From assembly GCA_910575435.1 (NCBI GenBank), contig CAJTGI010000003.1, positions 186,001-250,000 of the forward strand: a stretch of DNA of 64,000 nucleotides, written 5' to 3'. The notes under the pieces were generated by a model. That model ran no database searches and was not told where the DNA came from. It worked only from the letters and a program-made list of their open reading frames with translations. Origin of the DNA: Clostridiaceae bacterium (GTDB taxonomy: Bacteria; Bacillota; Clostridia; Lachnospirales; Lachnospiraceae). Position 1 is the first letter of the stretch. Each line of letters begins with the position of its first letter. The position numbers were made by a program, and so were the translations under genes. Positions 34,737 to 42,799 of this stretch are shown here, piece after piece.

Positions 34737-34813
34737 GAAGAACGCTGGTTTTGCGTTCTTCTAAGAGGAAGCATAGCCTTTCTTGGGCAGCGTTTTGTGC
34801 TGCCCTTAGAAAG
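34737..34813 (-). repeat. Multi-hairpin intergenic element, copy C
   Basis: Read on the minus strand, hairpin 1 pairs CTTTCT/AGAAAG and GGGCAGC/GCTGCCC around loop ACAAAAC, overlapping the stop codon of the upstream glycerophosphotransferase gene. Hairpin 3 is a perfect GAAGAACGC/GCGTTCTTC stem (34737-34761) with loop AAAACCA. The hairpin 2 seen in copies A and B is not found. Orientation matches the operon. Confidence 0.72.
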
Positions 34814-36098
34814 TCTCTTCCTCTTTTTTGCCGAAGCATTCCCTGTGGATGCGCTTTGCCAGGGTTTCCGTAGCCGTGCCTTTTTCGTAACTGCCAAAAA
34901 GGCTCTGATGCCCCGATACGCCCTTTTGGTCATCCTCGTCAAAGTTTCGGATATGATTCACAAGTTCTTCGTTGTTTTTCGCCAGGGGGAACTGCCAGTC
35001 CCTCACATCTACGTAGAATCCCTGCTTCTCCAGATACTCGTCCAAATCTACCGTGTACAGGAAGCAGGGCCTTCCCAGCAGGGAATAGTCCCACACGCTG
35101 GAGGAGTAATCCGTGATTAAAATGTCTGATGCCAGCAGCAGGTGCTGCATGTCGCCGTATTCGGTGACATCAATGATATGCTGGCCGTGCAGGTCGTCCG
35201 GCAGCCTCTTCTTGATGAAATAGTGCATCCGGTAGAGGATGGTCCACTCGCCGCCAAAACGCTCCTTTGCCGCCTCCACGATTCCCTGCACATCCAGGTT
35301 GTAATCGGTGGGCATGTTTCTCTTGCCCTTCCGGTAAGTGGGGGCGTAGAGGATGATTTTGTTTTCCAGGGGGATATCGTAGTAATTGCGGATGTAGTCT
35401 GCCATTTTTCCGTCATTATGATTGATCAGCTCATCGTTTCTGGGCATGCCGCATTCTATGCATTCGCCCTTGTGGTCAAAGGCTCCCCGCACCACGTATT
35501 CCGTATAGTATTTGCAGCTGGAGACCAGAATATCCGTGTGGGAGGCGCTGAGTTCCTGAATCTTGCGCTCCGTAGTCCTGATGTTGGGGTTGTCCAGCAG
35601 CAGTTTCTTGTATGCGCCGCCTCCGTGGCCGGTGCCGATGGTGGTCTGCTTCTTTCGGAAGGGAATCATGGCGGGAATCCGCATATTGTAAACGTAAACC
35701 CGGGAGGTGAGGGCCAGCCGGTAGAACTTTGCGGAGCCGTAGCGCACGGTGCGGGAGACGCCTTGCTCTTTCAGCCATTCAAATCCTTCTTCCCTCTTGA
35801 ATGCCCAGATGATTTCAAATTCCCCGGGGTAGTGTTTTGCCAGGTATTCGGAAATCCTTCGGGGATTGCATGCATATTTTCCAGCCTCGAAGCTCATGAA
35901 GAGGACGCGGTTCTTCTTGATGGGGAAGAGATAGAAAATGCGGAGAAACAGCAGATAAAGCCGATTCCCCAAGTATTCTTTTTCCAGGTTGACGGTGCGG
36001 TAATCCGGCCCGAGAGAGGCATATTTCTTATATTTCAAGTACCGCTTGTATTTCAGGTAGTGATAGTATGTTCTTAATATGGAAATTAATCGTTTCAT
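34806..36098 (-). CDS. CDP-glycerol glycerophosphotransferase-type protein (TagB/TagF family)
   Basis: A 430-aa single-domain member of the family. Patterns in order: RVLFMSFEAGKYACNPRRI near residue 65, FEIIWAFKREEG, TGHGGGAYKKLLLD, GMPRNDELI, LYAPTYRKGKRN, and ITDYSSSVWDYSLLGRP. This compact form is closest to TagB/TagF single-domain enzymes that extend or prime a polyol-phosphate chain. It is first in the minus-strand set. Upstream lies about 795 bp of non-coding, hairpin-rich DNA shared with the divergent 36.9-kb operon. Confidence 0.88.
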   Translation of the reverse strand: MKRLISILRTYYHYLKYKRYLKYKKYASLGPDYRTVNLEKEYLGNRLYLLFLRIFYLFPIKKNRVLFMSFEAGKYACNPRRISEYLAKHYPGEFEIIWAFKREEGFEWLKEQGVSRTVRYGSAKFYRLALTSRVYVYNMRIPAMIPFRKKQTTIGTGHGGGAYKKLLLDNPNIRTTERKIQELSASHTDILVSSCKYYTEYVVRGAFDHKGECIECGMPRNDELINHNDGKMADYIRNYYDIPLENKIILYAPTYRKGKRNMPTDYNLDVQGIVEAAKERFGGEWTILYRMHYFIKKRLPDDLHGQHIIDVTEYGDMQHLLLASDILITDYSSSVWDYSLLGRPCFLYTVDLDEYLEKQGFYVDVRDWQFPLAKNNEELVNHIRNFDEDDQKGVSGHQSLFGSYEKGTATETLAKRIHRECFGKKEEETF

Positions 36099-36563
36099 TG
36101 TACTTATTAACCCTTTCCTTATGGTTGTTTGGATGGTTCTTTATTCCCGCGAGGGTCAAATACCCCACCCCTCTGGGGCGAATTTGCTAAGGAACCGTAT
36201 GGTTCCTATAGAGAAACTAGGCCATGCCCCGTTGCTCTGCAGCGGGGTATTAGACTTTTGGGAAATTTCGCCATATTTTCAAAAGCGGAGAATGCTGATT
36301 TTTCTACGCTCCGCTTCGGTCCGTGCTTAACAGACGTCCACTGGATGTCTAGCACCGTTCTTCCCAAGTGCAATAATAGTATTGCCCGGCGAGGTATTTT
36401 CGAGCCTGTTAAAACTTCGCACCTTTTATATAAATTACCCCACAATCTACAGTAGTTTACCATATCAGAGGGACTTTTTCAAGATTTGGTGGCAATTTTT
36501 GGAAATCAGCTGTAACAGTTCAGCCGTTCATAAAAATGCGAGGATTTTTGACATGCTTTATGC

Positions 36564-36586
36564 AAAAGCCTGTATACAGGCTTTTT
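36564..36586. terminator. Palindromic terminator-like site
   Basis: AAAAGCCTGT followed by its reverse complement ATACAGGCTTTT forms a 22-bp perfect palindrome with an A-run before and a T-run after. It could therefore end transcripts on either strand. It lies inside the long non-coding region, with no gene ending nearby, which hints at a short untranslated transcript. Confidence 0.5.
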
Positions 36587-36602
36587 AAATATGAGTTTTA
36601 CG

Positions 36603-36696
36603 GTACCATTTTGCACGCTTTTTGTGCAAAATGTGTACATCAACAGTGCTGAAAGCACTGCTGTGTAACTATGAAGCCGCAAGGCTGAATAGTTAC
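36603..36696. other. Three stacked hairpins in non-coding DNA
   Basis: Hairpin one pairs CATTTTGCAC (36607) with GTGCAAAATG (36624-36633), flanked by GTAC/GTAC. Hairpin two is CAGTGCT/AGCACTG (36644-36660, 3-nt loop). Hairpin three is GTAACTAT ... ATAGTTAC with an inner AGCC-gcaa-GGCT (36665-36696). This is strong, ordered structure with no coding potential. It may be a small RNA, a repeat element or a leader. Confidence 0.6.
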
Positions 36697-36752
36697 AATC
36701 AGCTGCTAGCATTCACCGAGGCAAAAGAGAAGATTTACGCAATGGGTGCGGT

Positions 36753-36781
36753 TTGACTTGTCAGGAAAAATATGGTACGCT
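36753..36781 (+). promoter_or_regulatory. Probable promoter of the 36.9-41.5 kb operon
   Basis: TTGACT (36753-36758), a 17-nt spacer, then TACGCT (36776-36781). The -35 is good and the -10 weak. It lies 113 nt before the pyruvyl transferase start. Confidence 0.5.
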
Positions 36782-36893
36782 CTTTCTATTAAATGAAAGG
36801 AAGATTCGCTATAGCAACGCAGTTTGCCATCACATCCATTGGCAATGATGTCGCGGAATCCGGCAAATCTTCCAGGCGAGAATGGAGGAGCAG

Positions 36894-38060
36894 ATGAAGG
36901 TAGGTATTATTTCTATCAACGCCCACACGAAAGTGCTAAATTTTGCATCACCGCTGCATTCCTATGCCTTTCAGCAATTTCTGCTGCAGCGCGGAGTGGA
37001 GAGCGTGATTATTGATTATAAGCCGAACTATTACGGAGAATACAATCCAAGATATCCTTATTTCTATCATAGAAAGCATCCCATGGAGAATAAAAAGAAG
37101 CAGAAGGCGGCAGAGCATAAGTGGCTGAAGCTGTTTTTTGCCCGCAGGCAGCGGTTTGACAAGTTCCAGCGGTTTATTGACAAATACTATGTCACCACGG
37201 AGCGGTGCTACAATCATGAAATGCTTGACAGGGAGGATCTGGGGCTGGACTGCTATATCTGCGCTACGGACGTGATTTGGAAGTGCAATAAGAAGGCAGG
37301 GTTTGACCGGGGATTTTTCCTGGCATGTGACTCCATGAAGGGAAAATATAAGATTGCCTATGCGGCCAGCAGGGGGCCGGTGGTGGAACTTTCCGAGGAG
37401 AAGAAGCGGGAGTTTCTCAGTTATATCACCCAATTTCAGCATATTTCCGTGCGGGAGAAGAGTTTTGGGGAGTATATTTCCTCCATCTCGGATATCCGTC
37501 CCGTCCAGGTGCTAGACCCGGTGCTGCTCCATGAGAAGGAATTTTATGAGCCGATTATGAAGCGTCCGAAGCGCAAGCGAGGGTATGTGCTGCTCTACGT
37601 GGTGATGGAGAGTGCCGTGCCATTGATTGAGCTGGCGGTGGATTTTGCCAGGAAGCGTGGGCTTGAGGTGATTGAGCTGAGCGAGAATCTGGGGGATGCC
37701 AAGATTCCGGAGGGCACCCGCCACAAGGTGGTTTACAATATAGGAATCGAGGAGTGGCTGGGGTATATGGACGAGGCGGAGTATATTTTTACCAATTCCT
37801 TCCATGCCACCTGCTTCTCTATTTTATTCCATAAGCAATTTTTCGTGGGGAAGAGGAATGGGGACAAGATCCTTTCCGTGATGGAGATGTTCGGGCTCTC
37901 TGACAGGAGGGTGGAGGACTGTTTTCACGGGAAGGAGTATGTTGCGGAGGATATTGACTTTGGGCCGGTGGATCAGCTGCGCCACGGATATATGAAGGAG
38001 TCGGAGGAGTTTATCCTGGGAGCCTTGGAGGATGCCAGGAGAGTGATTGACGGAGAGTGA
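36894..38060 (+). CDS. Polysaccharide pyruvyl transferase family protein (copy 2)
   Basis: A 388-aa relative of the 33.5-kb protein, with the same start (MKVGIISINAHTKVLNFASPLHSYAFQ) and the same blocks ICATDVIWK, ISVREKSFGE, VLDPVLLH, and TNSFHATCFSILFHKQF. ATG 36894 is chosen because GGAGG is 5 nt upstream; the ATG at 36882 has none. Two copies in opposite operons suggest two acceptor sites or two polymers. The tarI-like and tarJ genes follow directly. Confidence 0.85.
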   Translation: MKVGIISINAHTKVLNFASPLHSYAFQQFLLQRGVESVIIDYKPNYYGEYNPRYPYFYHRKHPMENKKKQKAAEHKWLKLFFARRQRFDKFQRFIDKYYVTTERCYNHEMLDREDLGLDCYICATDVIWKCNKKAGFDRGFFLACDSMKGKYKIAYAASRGPVVELSEEKKREFLSYITQFQHISVREKSFGEYISSISDIRPVQVLDPVLLHEKEFYEPIMKRPKRKRGYVLLYVVMESAVPLIELAVDFARKRGLEVIELSENLGDAKIPEGTRHKVVYNIGIEEWLGYMDEAEYIFTNSFHATCFSILFHKQFFVGKRNGDKILSVMEMFGLSDRRVEDCFHGKEYVAEDIDFGPVDQLRHGYMKESEEFILGALEDARRVIDGE

Positions 38061-38076
38061 GCATGGAGGAAGATAT

Positions 38077-38793
38077 ATGGTTTATGGAGTGATTTTGGCC
38101 GGGGGGAGCAGGAGGGCTTCGGAGTCTTCCGACGAGCCCATGCAGTACCAGGTGGTGGGAAATAAGCCCATTCTGGTGCATACGGTGGAGAAGTTTCTGC
38201 TCTATGGCGGGATTGACCAGATTCTGGTGCTGTGCCAGGAGGACTGGATTGCCCCTACCAAGGCATTGCTGCAGAAGCATTTGGGCAGGGGGATGGAAGG
38301 CATCGAGGTGATTCAGGGTGGCGGCACCCGGAATGAGACGATTATGCGGGTGATTGACTATATTGACGGTCTGGGAAAACTGGACGATGATACGCTGGTT
38401 GTCACCCACGATGCCCTGCGCCCCTTCGTCACCCGGCGGATCATTGAGGAGAATGTGGCTGCGGGACGGAAATATGGCATGGTGGACACGGTGATTGCTG
38501 CCACGGATACCCTGGTATTTAGCCAGGATGGGGAAAATATCGGCAGCGTGCCGGACCGGGCAAGCATGTACCAGGGACAGACGCCCCAGACGTTTCGGGC
38601 GAAAAGGCTGCGGGAGTGCTATCGGCAGCTGACCCCGGAGCAGCGGGAAATCCTGACGGATGCCTGCAAGATCTGCCTGCTGCAGGGGGAGGAAGTGCAT
38701 CTGGTGCGGGGGGAGGTCTTTAACATTAAGATTACCTATCCCTATGATTTGCAGGTGGCCAAGTCTCTTCTAAAGGCCGGGAAGGATTCCTGA
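38077..38793 (+). CDS. TarI-like protein with a lost catalytic motif (copy 3)
   Basis: A 238-aa full-length homologue of the 18.3-kb TarI, highly similar from residue 24 on (ALRPFVTRRIIEEN, MYQGQTPQTFRAKRLRE, FNIKITYPYDL). The N-terminal CTP-binding motif is altered: LAGGSRRASESSDEPMQY replaces LAGGIGSRMG...KPKQY. Alignment without gaps puts Ala at Arg14 and Met at Lys22, the two residues essential for cytidylyl transfer in this fold. Reading other frames does not restore the motif. It is probably a catalytically dead paralogue, perhaps a scaffold or regulator for tarJ just downstream. GGAGG is 7 nt before ATG 38077. Confidence 0.85.
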   Translation: MVYGVILAGGSRRASESSDEPMQYQVVGNKPILVHTVEKFLLYGGIDQILVLCQEDWIAPTKALLQKHLGRGMEGIEVIQGGGTRNETIMRVIDYIDGLGKLDDDTLVVTHDALRPFVTRRIIEENVAAGRKYGMVDTVIAATDTLVFSQDGENIGSVPDRASMYQGQTPQTFRAKRLRECYRQLTPEQREILTDACKICLLQGEEVHLVRGEVFNIKITYPYDLQVAKSLLKAGKDS

Positions 38794-38900
38794 TTTGGCA
38801 TGCATTTTTAATGCATTTTGGTAGCCCTATGAGGGGTGAAGCCACGAGTAGCGACATGTTTTCAGGCATGTGTCTGGAAGTGGAAGATTGGAGTTAGGAT

Positions 38901-39926
38901 ATGTTAAATGCAGTGTACCGTCTGGTAGCCCCCAGGCGTTTTGAAGTGGAATTTAATGACATTAATCTATTTGAGGAGCAGATGGTGGTGCGGCCCACCC
39001 ATCTGTCCATCTGCCATGCGGACCAGCGATACTATCAGGGGCTCCGCCCGGCGGAGGTGATGAAGCAGAAGCTTCCCATGGCGCTGATTCACGAGGGAAT
39101 CGGGGAGGTGGTGCATGACCCTACCGGAACCTATCAGCCTGGGGATCGGGTGATTATGATTCCCAATACCCCTGTCAGGCAGGATGATGTGATTGGGGAG
39201 AACTATCTCAGGGACAGCAAGTTCCGGGCCAGCGGCTTCGACGGCTTCATGCAGGAGCATGTGGCATTAAAGCCAGACCGGGTGGTGCCGCTGGCAAAGG
39301 ATATTGATCAGGTGGTGGCCGCTTTTACGGAACTGGTGTCCGTCAGCGTCCACGGTGTGCGGCGGTTCGACAAGTTTGCCCACAGCCGGAGGGGCGTGAT
39401 TGGCGTGTGGGGGGATGGCAATCTGGGATTCCTGACGGCCCTGTGCCTGCGGGTGATGCAGCCGGAGAGCAGGCTTTATATCTTTGGGGTGGATGCTGGG
39501 AAACTTTCCCAGTTCTCCTTTGCGGATGCCACCTTCCAGGTGTCGGATATCCCGGAGGACGTGCTGGTGGACCATGCCTTTGAGTGCGTGGGGGGACAGG
39601 CGTCCCAGAAGGCGATTGACCAGATGATTGACCACGTACAGCCGGAGGGGACGCTGTCTCTGATGGGGGTTTCGGAGTATCCCGTGCCCATCAATACCAG
39701 GATGGTGCTGGAGAAGGGGCTGCGCTTTTACGGCAGCAGCCGCAGCGGCAGGGAGGATTTTCTGAAAACGGTGGAGATTTATCGGGAGCATCCCAAGGTG
39801 GTGCGGTATCTGAGCAATATCGTGGGGGCCCAGGTGCGGGTTCGCTCCATTGAGGATATGAACAAGGCGTTTGAGATGGATATTTATAAAAGTATTGGAA
39901 AGACCATTATGTTCTGGGAGGTGTGA
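38901..39926 (+). CDS. tarJ: Ribulose-5-phosphate reductase TarJ
   Basis: A 341-aa zinc-type medium-chain dehydrogenase that makes ribitol 5-phosphate from ribulose 5-phosphate with NADPH. The sequence closely follows TarJ: NAVYRLVAPRRFEVEF, LSICHADQRYYQG (zinc Cys), LPMALIHEGIGEVV, IPNTPVRQDDVI, IGVWGDGNLGFLTALCL (nucleotide-binding), DHAFECVGG and FYGSSRSG. In known clusters TarJ is coupled to an active TarI. Here the adjacent TarI copy seems inactive, so CDP-ribitol would need the intact copy at 18.3 kb. Confidence 0.93.
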   Translation: MLNAVYRLVAPRRFEVEFNDINLFEEQMVVRPTHLSICHADQRYYQGLRPAEVMKQKLPMALIHEGIGEVVHDPTGTYQPGDRVIMIPNTPVRQDDVIGENYLRDSKFRASGFDGFMQEHVALKPDRVVPLAKDIDQVVAAFTELVSVSVHGVRRFDKFAHSRRGVIGVWGDGNLGFLTALCLRVMQPESRLYIFGVDAGKLSQFSFADATFQVSDIPEDVLVDHAFECVGGQASQKAIDQMIDHVQPEGTLSLMGVSEYPVPINTRMVLEKGLRFYGSSRSGREDFLKTVEIYREHPKVVRYLSNIVGAQVRVRSIEDMNKAFEMDIYKSIGKTIMFWEV

Positions 39927-39929
39927 GGG

Positions 39930-40340
39930 ATGAGGAAATGGCTGTATGCATTGTACCACAATGACGTGGTGCGCTATATTTTTTTCGGAGTCCTGACCAC
40001 TCTGGTGAATGTGGTGACGTTCTATTTGCTCCGAAGATTCACGCCCATACCCAGAGATATCTCTAATACCATTTCCGTGGTGCTGTCCATCTTGTTCGCC
40101 TTTGTGACAAATTCTGCCTTCGTCTTCCATTCACAGGCAAAGGGGATGGGCGAGCATATGATGGAACTGTGCAAGTTCTTTGGTGCGAGGCTGCTTACTC
40201 TGGTGATTGAGGTGGGGGGCGTGCATTGGCTGGTGGTGGCTGGCATGGGAGAGATGTGGGCCAAGATTGTCACCCAGTTTATTGTGATTGCGCTAAACTA
40301 TGTGTTCAGCAAGTTTCTGGTATTCGTGAAAAAAGCGTGA
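39930..40340 (+). CDS. GtrA-family membrane protein
   Basis: A 136-aa protein with four predicted membrane segments, typical of GtrA, thought to flip undecaprenyl-phosphate-linked sugars to the outer face. VVRYIFFGVLTTLVNVVTFYLL and the late ALNYVFSKFLVF are standard GtrA features. It begins 3 bp after tarJ and is followed by a GtrB-like transferase, the usual pair for glycosylating a surface polymer. Confidence 0.9.
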   Translation: MRKWLYALYHNDVVRYIFFGVLTTLVNVVTFYLLRRFTPIPRDISNTISVVLSILFAFVTNSAFVFHSQAKGMGEHMMELCKFFGARLLTLVIEVGGVHWLVVAGMGEMWAKIVTQFIVIALNYVFSKFLVFVKKA

Positions 40341-40342
40341 GA

Positions 40343-40477
40343 AGTATTTCTAAGCCAGTATAAAACGCTAACTAAGAAATACTACGGTTCGCAAGCGAAC
40401 CTTTCTCACACAGGAAGAACGCAAAGGCAGCGTTCTTCTGATGACTTTGCTTGTGCCGGCATGACTGGAAAGAGTGA
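40343..40477 (+). repeat. Multi-hairpin intergenic element, copy B
   Basis: Starts 3 nt after the gtrA-like stop. Hairpin 1 pairs AGTATTTCT (40343) with AGAAATACT (40375-40383). Hairpin 2 is GGTTCGC/GCGAACC (40386-40401). Hairpin 3 is a perfect GAAGAACGC/GCGTTCTTC stem (40414-40438), loop AAAGGCA. The tail 40443-40477 is shared with 19201-19234. Relative to copy A, both arms of hairpins 1 and 3 differ together, keeping the pairing. Confidence 0.75.
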
Positions 40478-40518
40478 TGATTTATATGAATAATTTGAAA
40501 GAGAGGGGAAGTACAGAG

Positions 40519-41487
40519 ATGAGGAGAGATGCATGTCCCATACTTTATATGGTGATACCGTGTTACAATGAGGAGAAGGTGCTGCCGATTACTGCCGGCA
40601 TGTTCTTAGATAAGATCAAGGAGTTGGTTTCCCTGGGAAAAATTGCCGATGAGAGTCGGGTACTCTTTGTGAATGATGGCTCCAGGGACGATACCTGGAA
40701 TATTATCAGCGGCCTTGCCGAGAAGGACGAGCATTATCTGGGGATTTCCCAGAGCAGGAACCGGGGGCATCAGAATGCGGTGCTGGCGGGACTGATGGAG
40801 GCCAGAGATGCGTGCGATATCACCATATCCATTGACTGTGACGGGCAGGACGACATCAACGCCATGAATGAGATGGTGGATGCCTATCTGGACGGTTGCG
40901 AGGTGGTGTATGGCGTGCGCAACAGCAGAGCCACGGATACTTTTTTCAAGCGTTTCACGGCAGAGGGATTTTATAAATTCCTGAACTGGATGGGGGCGGA
41001 GGTGGTGTTCAACCATGCGGATTACCGTCTGGTGTCCAGCCGGGTCTTGCATGAATTTGCCAATTTCCATGAGGTGAATCTATTTTTACGAGGGATGTTC
41101 CCCCTGGTGGGCTTTAAAAGCACCAGCGTCTATTATGCCCGGGCGGAGCGGATGGAGGGGGAGAGCCACTATCCCCTGAAGAAGATGCTTGGGCTGGCCT
41201 TGGATGGCATCACCAGCCTGTCCATCAAACCCATCCGCATGATTACTTCCTTTGGGTTCCTGGTTTCCATCGTGAGCTTTATCGGCATTCTCTGGGCGGT
41301 GATTAGCGCGCTGGTGGGGAACACGGTATCCGGGTGGAGCAGCATTATCTGCGTGATCTGCTTTTTCAGCGGCATTCAGCTGATCTGCTTGGGCGTAATC
41401 GGTGAATATATCGGAAAAGTATATATGGAGGCCAAAGGACGGCCCCGGTATATTATCAGCGACAGAACTTGGGAAGAAGGAGAATGA
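40519..41487 (+). CDS. GtrB-like polyprenyl-phosphate glycosyltransferase
   Basis: A 322-aa GT2 enzyme with two C-terminal membrane segments, predicted to load a sugar onto undecaprenyl phosphate for GtrA. Seen: LYMVIPCYNEEKVLP, FVNDGSRDDTW, GISQSRNRGHQNAVLAGL, SIDCDGQDD (DxD), YGVRNSR and HYPLKKMLGLALDGITSLSI. Starts at 40474-40486 are also open; ATG 40519 has GAGGGGAA 8 nt upstream and gives the usual short lead into the GT2 fold. The sugar would decorate the polymer built by the operon. Confidence 0.9.
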   Translation: MRRDACPILYMVIPCYNEEKVLPITAGMFLDKIKELVSLGKIADESRVLFVNDGSRDDTWNIISGLAEKDEHYLGISQSRNRGHQNAVLAGLMEARDACDITISIDCDGQDDINAMNEMVDAYLDGCEVVYGVRNSRATDTFFKRFTAEGFYKFLNWMGAEVVFNHADYRLVSSRVLHEFANFHEVNLFLRGMFPLVGFKSTSVYYARAERMEGESHYPLKKMLGLALDGITSLSIKPIRMITSFGFLVSIVSFIGILWAVISALVGNTVSGWSSIICVICFFSGIQLICLGVIGEYIGKVYMEAKGRPRYIISDRTWEEGE

Positions 41488-41574
41488 AGATTTCCTGTAG
41501 CGGAGATTCGCATGAAATACCCATACTAAAGGGGAAGAGGGTGGATTATTGGATGTGCTGGAAGGAGGGAGCGG

Positions 41575-42600
41575 ATGAAGACATCGGATTTTGCATATAA
41601 TTTGCCGGAGGAGCTGATTGCCCAGGATCCTTTGGAGAGGCGGGATTTGTCCAGGCTCCTCCTTCTGGATAAGAGAACGGGGGAGCGGAGGCACAGCAGC
41701 TTCCACCAGATTGGGGAGTATCTTCGGCCTGGGGATTTGCTGGTGCTAAATGATACCAAGGTGATTCCTGCCAGGCTTTTGGGCGTGCGGGAGGACACTG
41801 GGGGAAGGGTGGAGGTTCTTCTTCTGAAGCGGCGGTCGGAACATGTGTGGGAGACGCTGGTGAGGCCCGGGAAGAAGGCCAGGCCGGGGATGCACCTCAG
41901 TTTTGGCGATGGCATGCTTCGAGGGGAGGTGCTGGAAGTGGTGGAGGAGGGCAACCGCCTGATTCGCTTCTCCTATGAGGGAATCTTTGAGGAAATCCTA
42001 GATGCTTTGGGGGAGATGCCCCTGCCCCCCTATATCACCCATAAATTAAAGGAGAGGGATCGTTATCAGACGGTCTATGCCAGATATGAAGGCTCTGCGG
42101 CGGCGCCTACGGCGGGGCTTCATTTTACTCAGGAATTGCTCCGGGAGATTGAAAAGATGGGCGTGGGGATTGCCAGGGTGACCCTCCATGTGGGACTGGG
42201 GACCTTTCGCCCGGTGAAGGTGGAGGATGTGGCGGAGCACCACATGCATACGGAATATTACCGGGTGACGGAGGAGGCGGCAGCGGCCATCAATGAAACG
42301 AAACGAGATGGGGGCAGGGTGATCTGCGTGGGAACCACCAGCTGCCGCACCATAGAGTCCGCCGCGGACGAGATGGGGATTGTCCATGCGGGGGAGGGGG
42401 ATACGGATATCTTTATCTATCCCGGATATCAGTTCCGTGCCATGGATTGCCTGATTACGAATTTCCATCTGCCGGAGTCAACTCTCTTGATGCTGGTATC
42501 TGCCTTGGCGGGGAAGGATCATGTGATGGCGGCTTATGAGGAGGCAGTGCGGGAGAGATACCGATTCTTCTCTTTCGGGGATGCGATGTTTATATACTGA
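41575..42600 (+). CDS. queA: S-adenosylmethionine:tRNA ribosyltransferase-isomerase
   Basis: Converts preQ1 in tRNA anticodons to epoxyqueuosine. The 341-aa length and motifs are standard: [91 protein letters not shown] and [10 protein letters not shown]. tgt, usually near, is not in the window. It marks the return to housekeeping genes after the polymer locus. Confidence 0.97.
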   Translation: MKTSDFAYNLPEELIAQDPLERRDLSRLLLLDKRTGERRHSSFHQIGEYLRPGDLLVLNDTKVIPARLLGVREDTGGRVEVLLLKRRSEHVWETLVRPGKKARPGMHLSFGDGMLRGEVLEVVEEGNRLIRFSYEGIFEEILDALGEMPLPPYITHKLKERDRYQTVYARYEGSAAAPTAGLHFTQELLREIEKMGVGIARVTLHVGLGTFRPVKVEDVAEHHMHTEYYRVTEEAAAAINETKRDGGRVICVGTTSCRTIESAADEMGIVHAGEGDTDIFIYPGYQFRAMDCLITNFHLPESTLLMLVSALAGKDHVMAAYEEAVRERYRFFSFGDAMFIY

Positions 42601-42799
42601 GTGGTATTTGCATCTATGTATATGCAATATATGCCGATTTGGTGCGAGTAGCGTTTCCTGTCATTATGGCGGCGCAAGCAAGAATTTAGAACGGATCGTG
42701 ATGTTTCAGGGATGAGTAATTTCTTTTTGGGCGACAAATAGGTATTTTAGTGGTAGAATAATAAATATTCATGAAGGGACGGAAACGGAGGATGCTGCT

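Larger units (their letters stand above)
36099..36893. other. 795-bp non-coding region between divergent polymer operons
   Basis: No convincing gene on either strand. It holds several inverted repeats: CCCCGCTGC-type near 36226-36246, GGAACC/GGTTCC at 36191-36206, a CCCC/GGGG cluster at about 36162-36178, a palindromic terminator-like site at 36564, three stacked hairpins at 36603-36696, and a probable promoter at 36753. It is probably the regulatory hub for both operons and may encode small RNAs. Confidence 0.6.

Noticed and set aside
38077-38250. Frameshift explaining the odd TarI copy 3 motif
   Set aside because: Reading the other frames across the motif does not restore the RMG or PKQ residues, and the frame before and after aligns without a gap.
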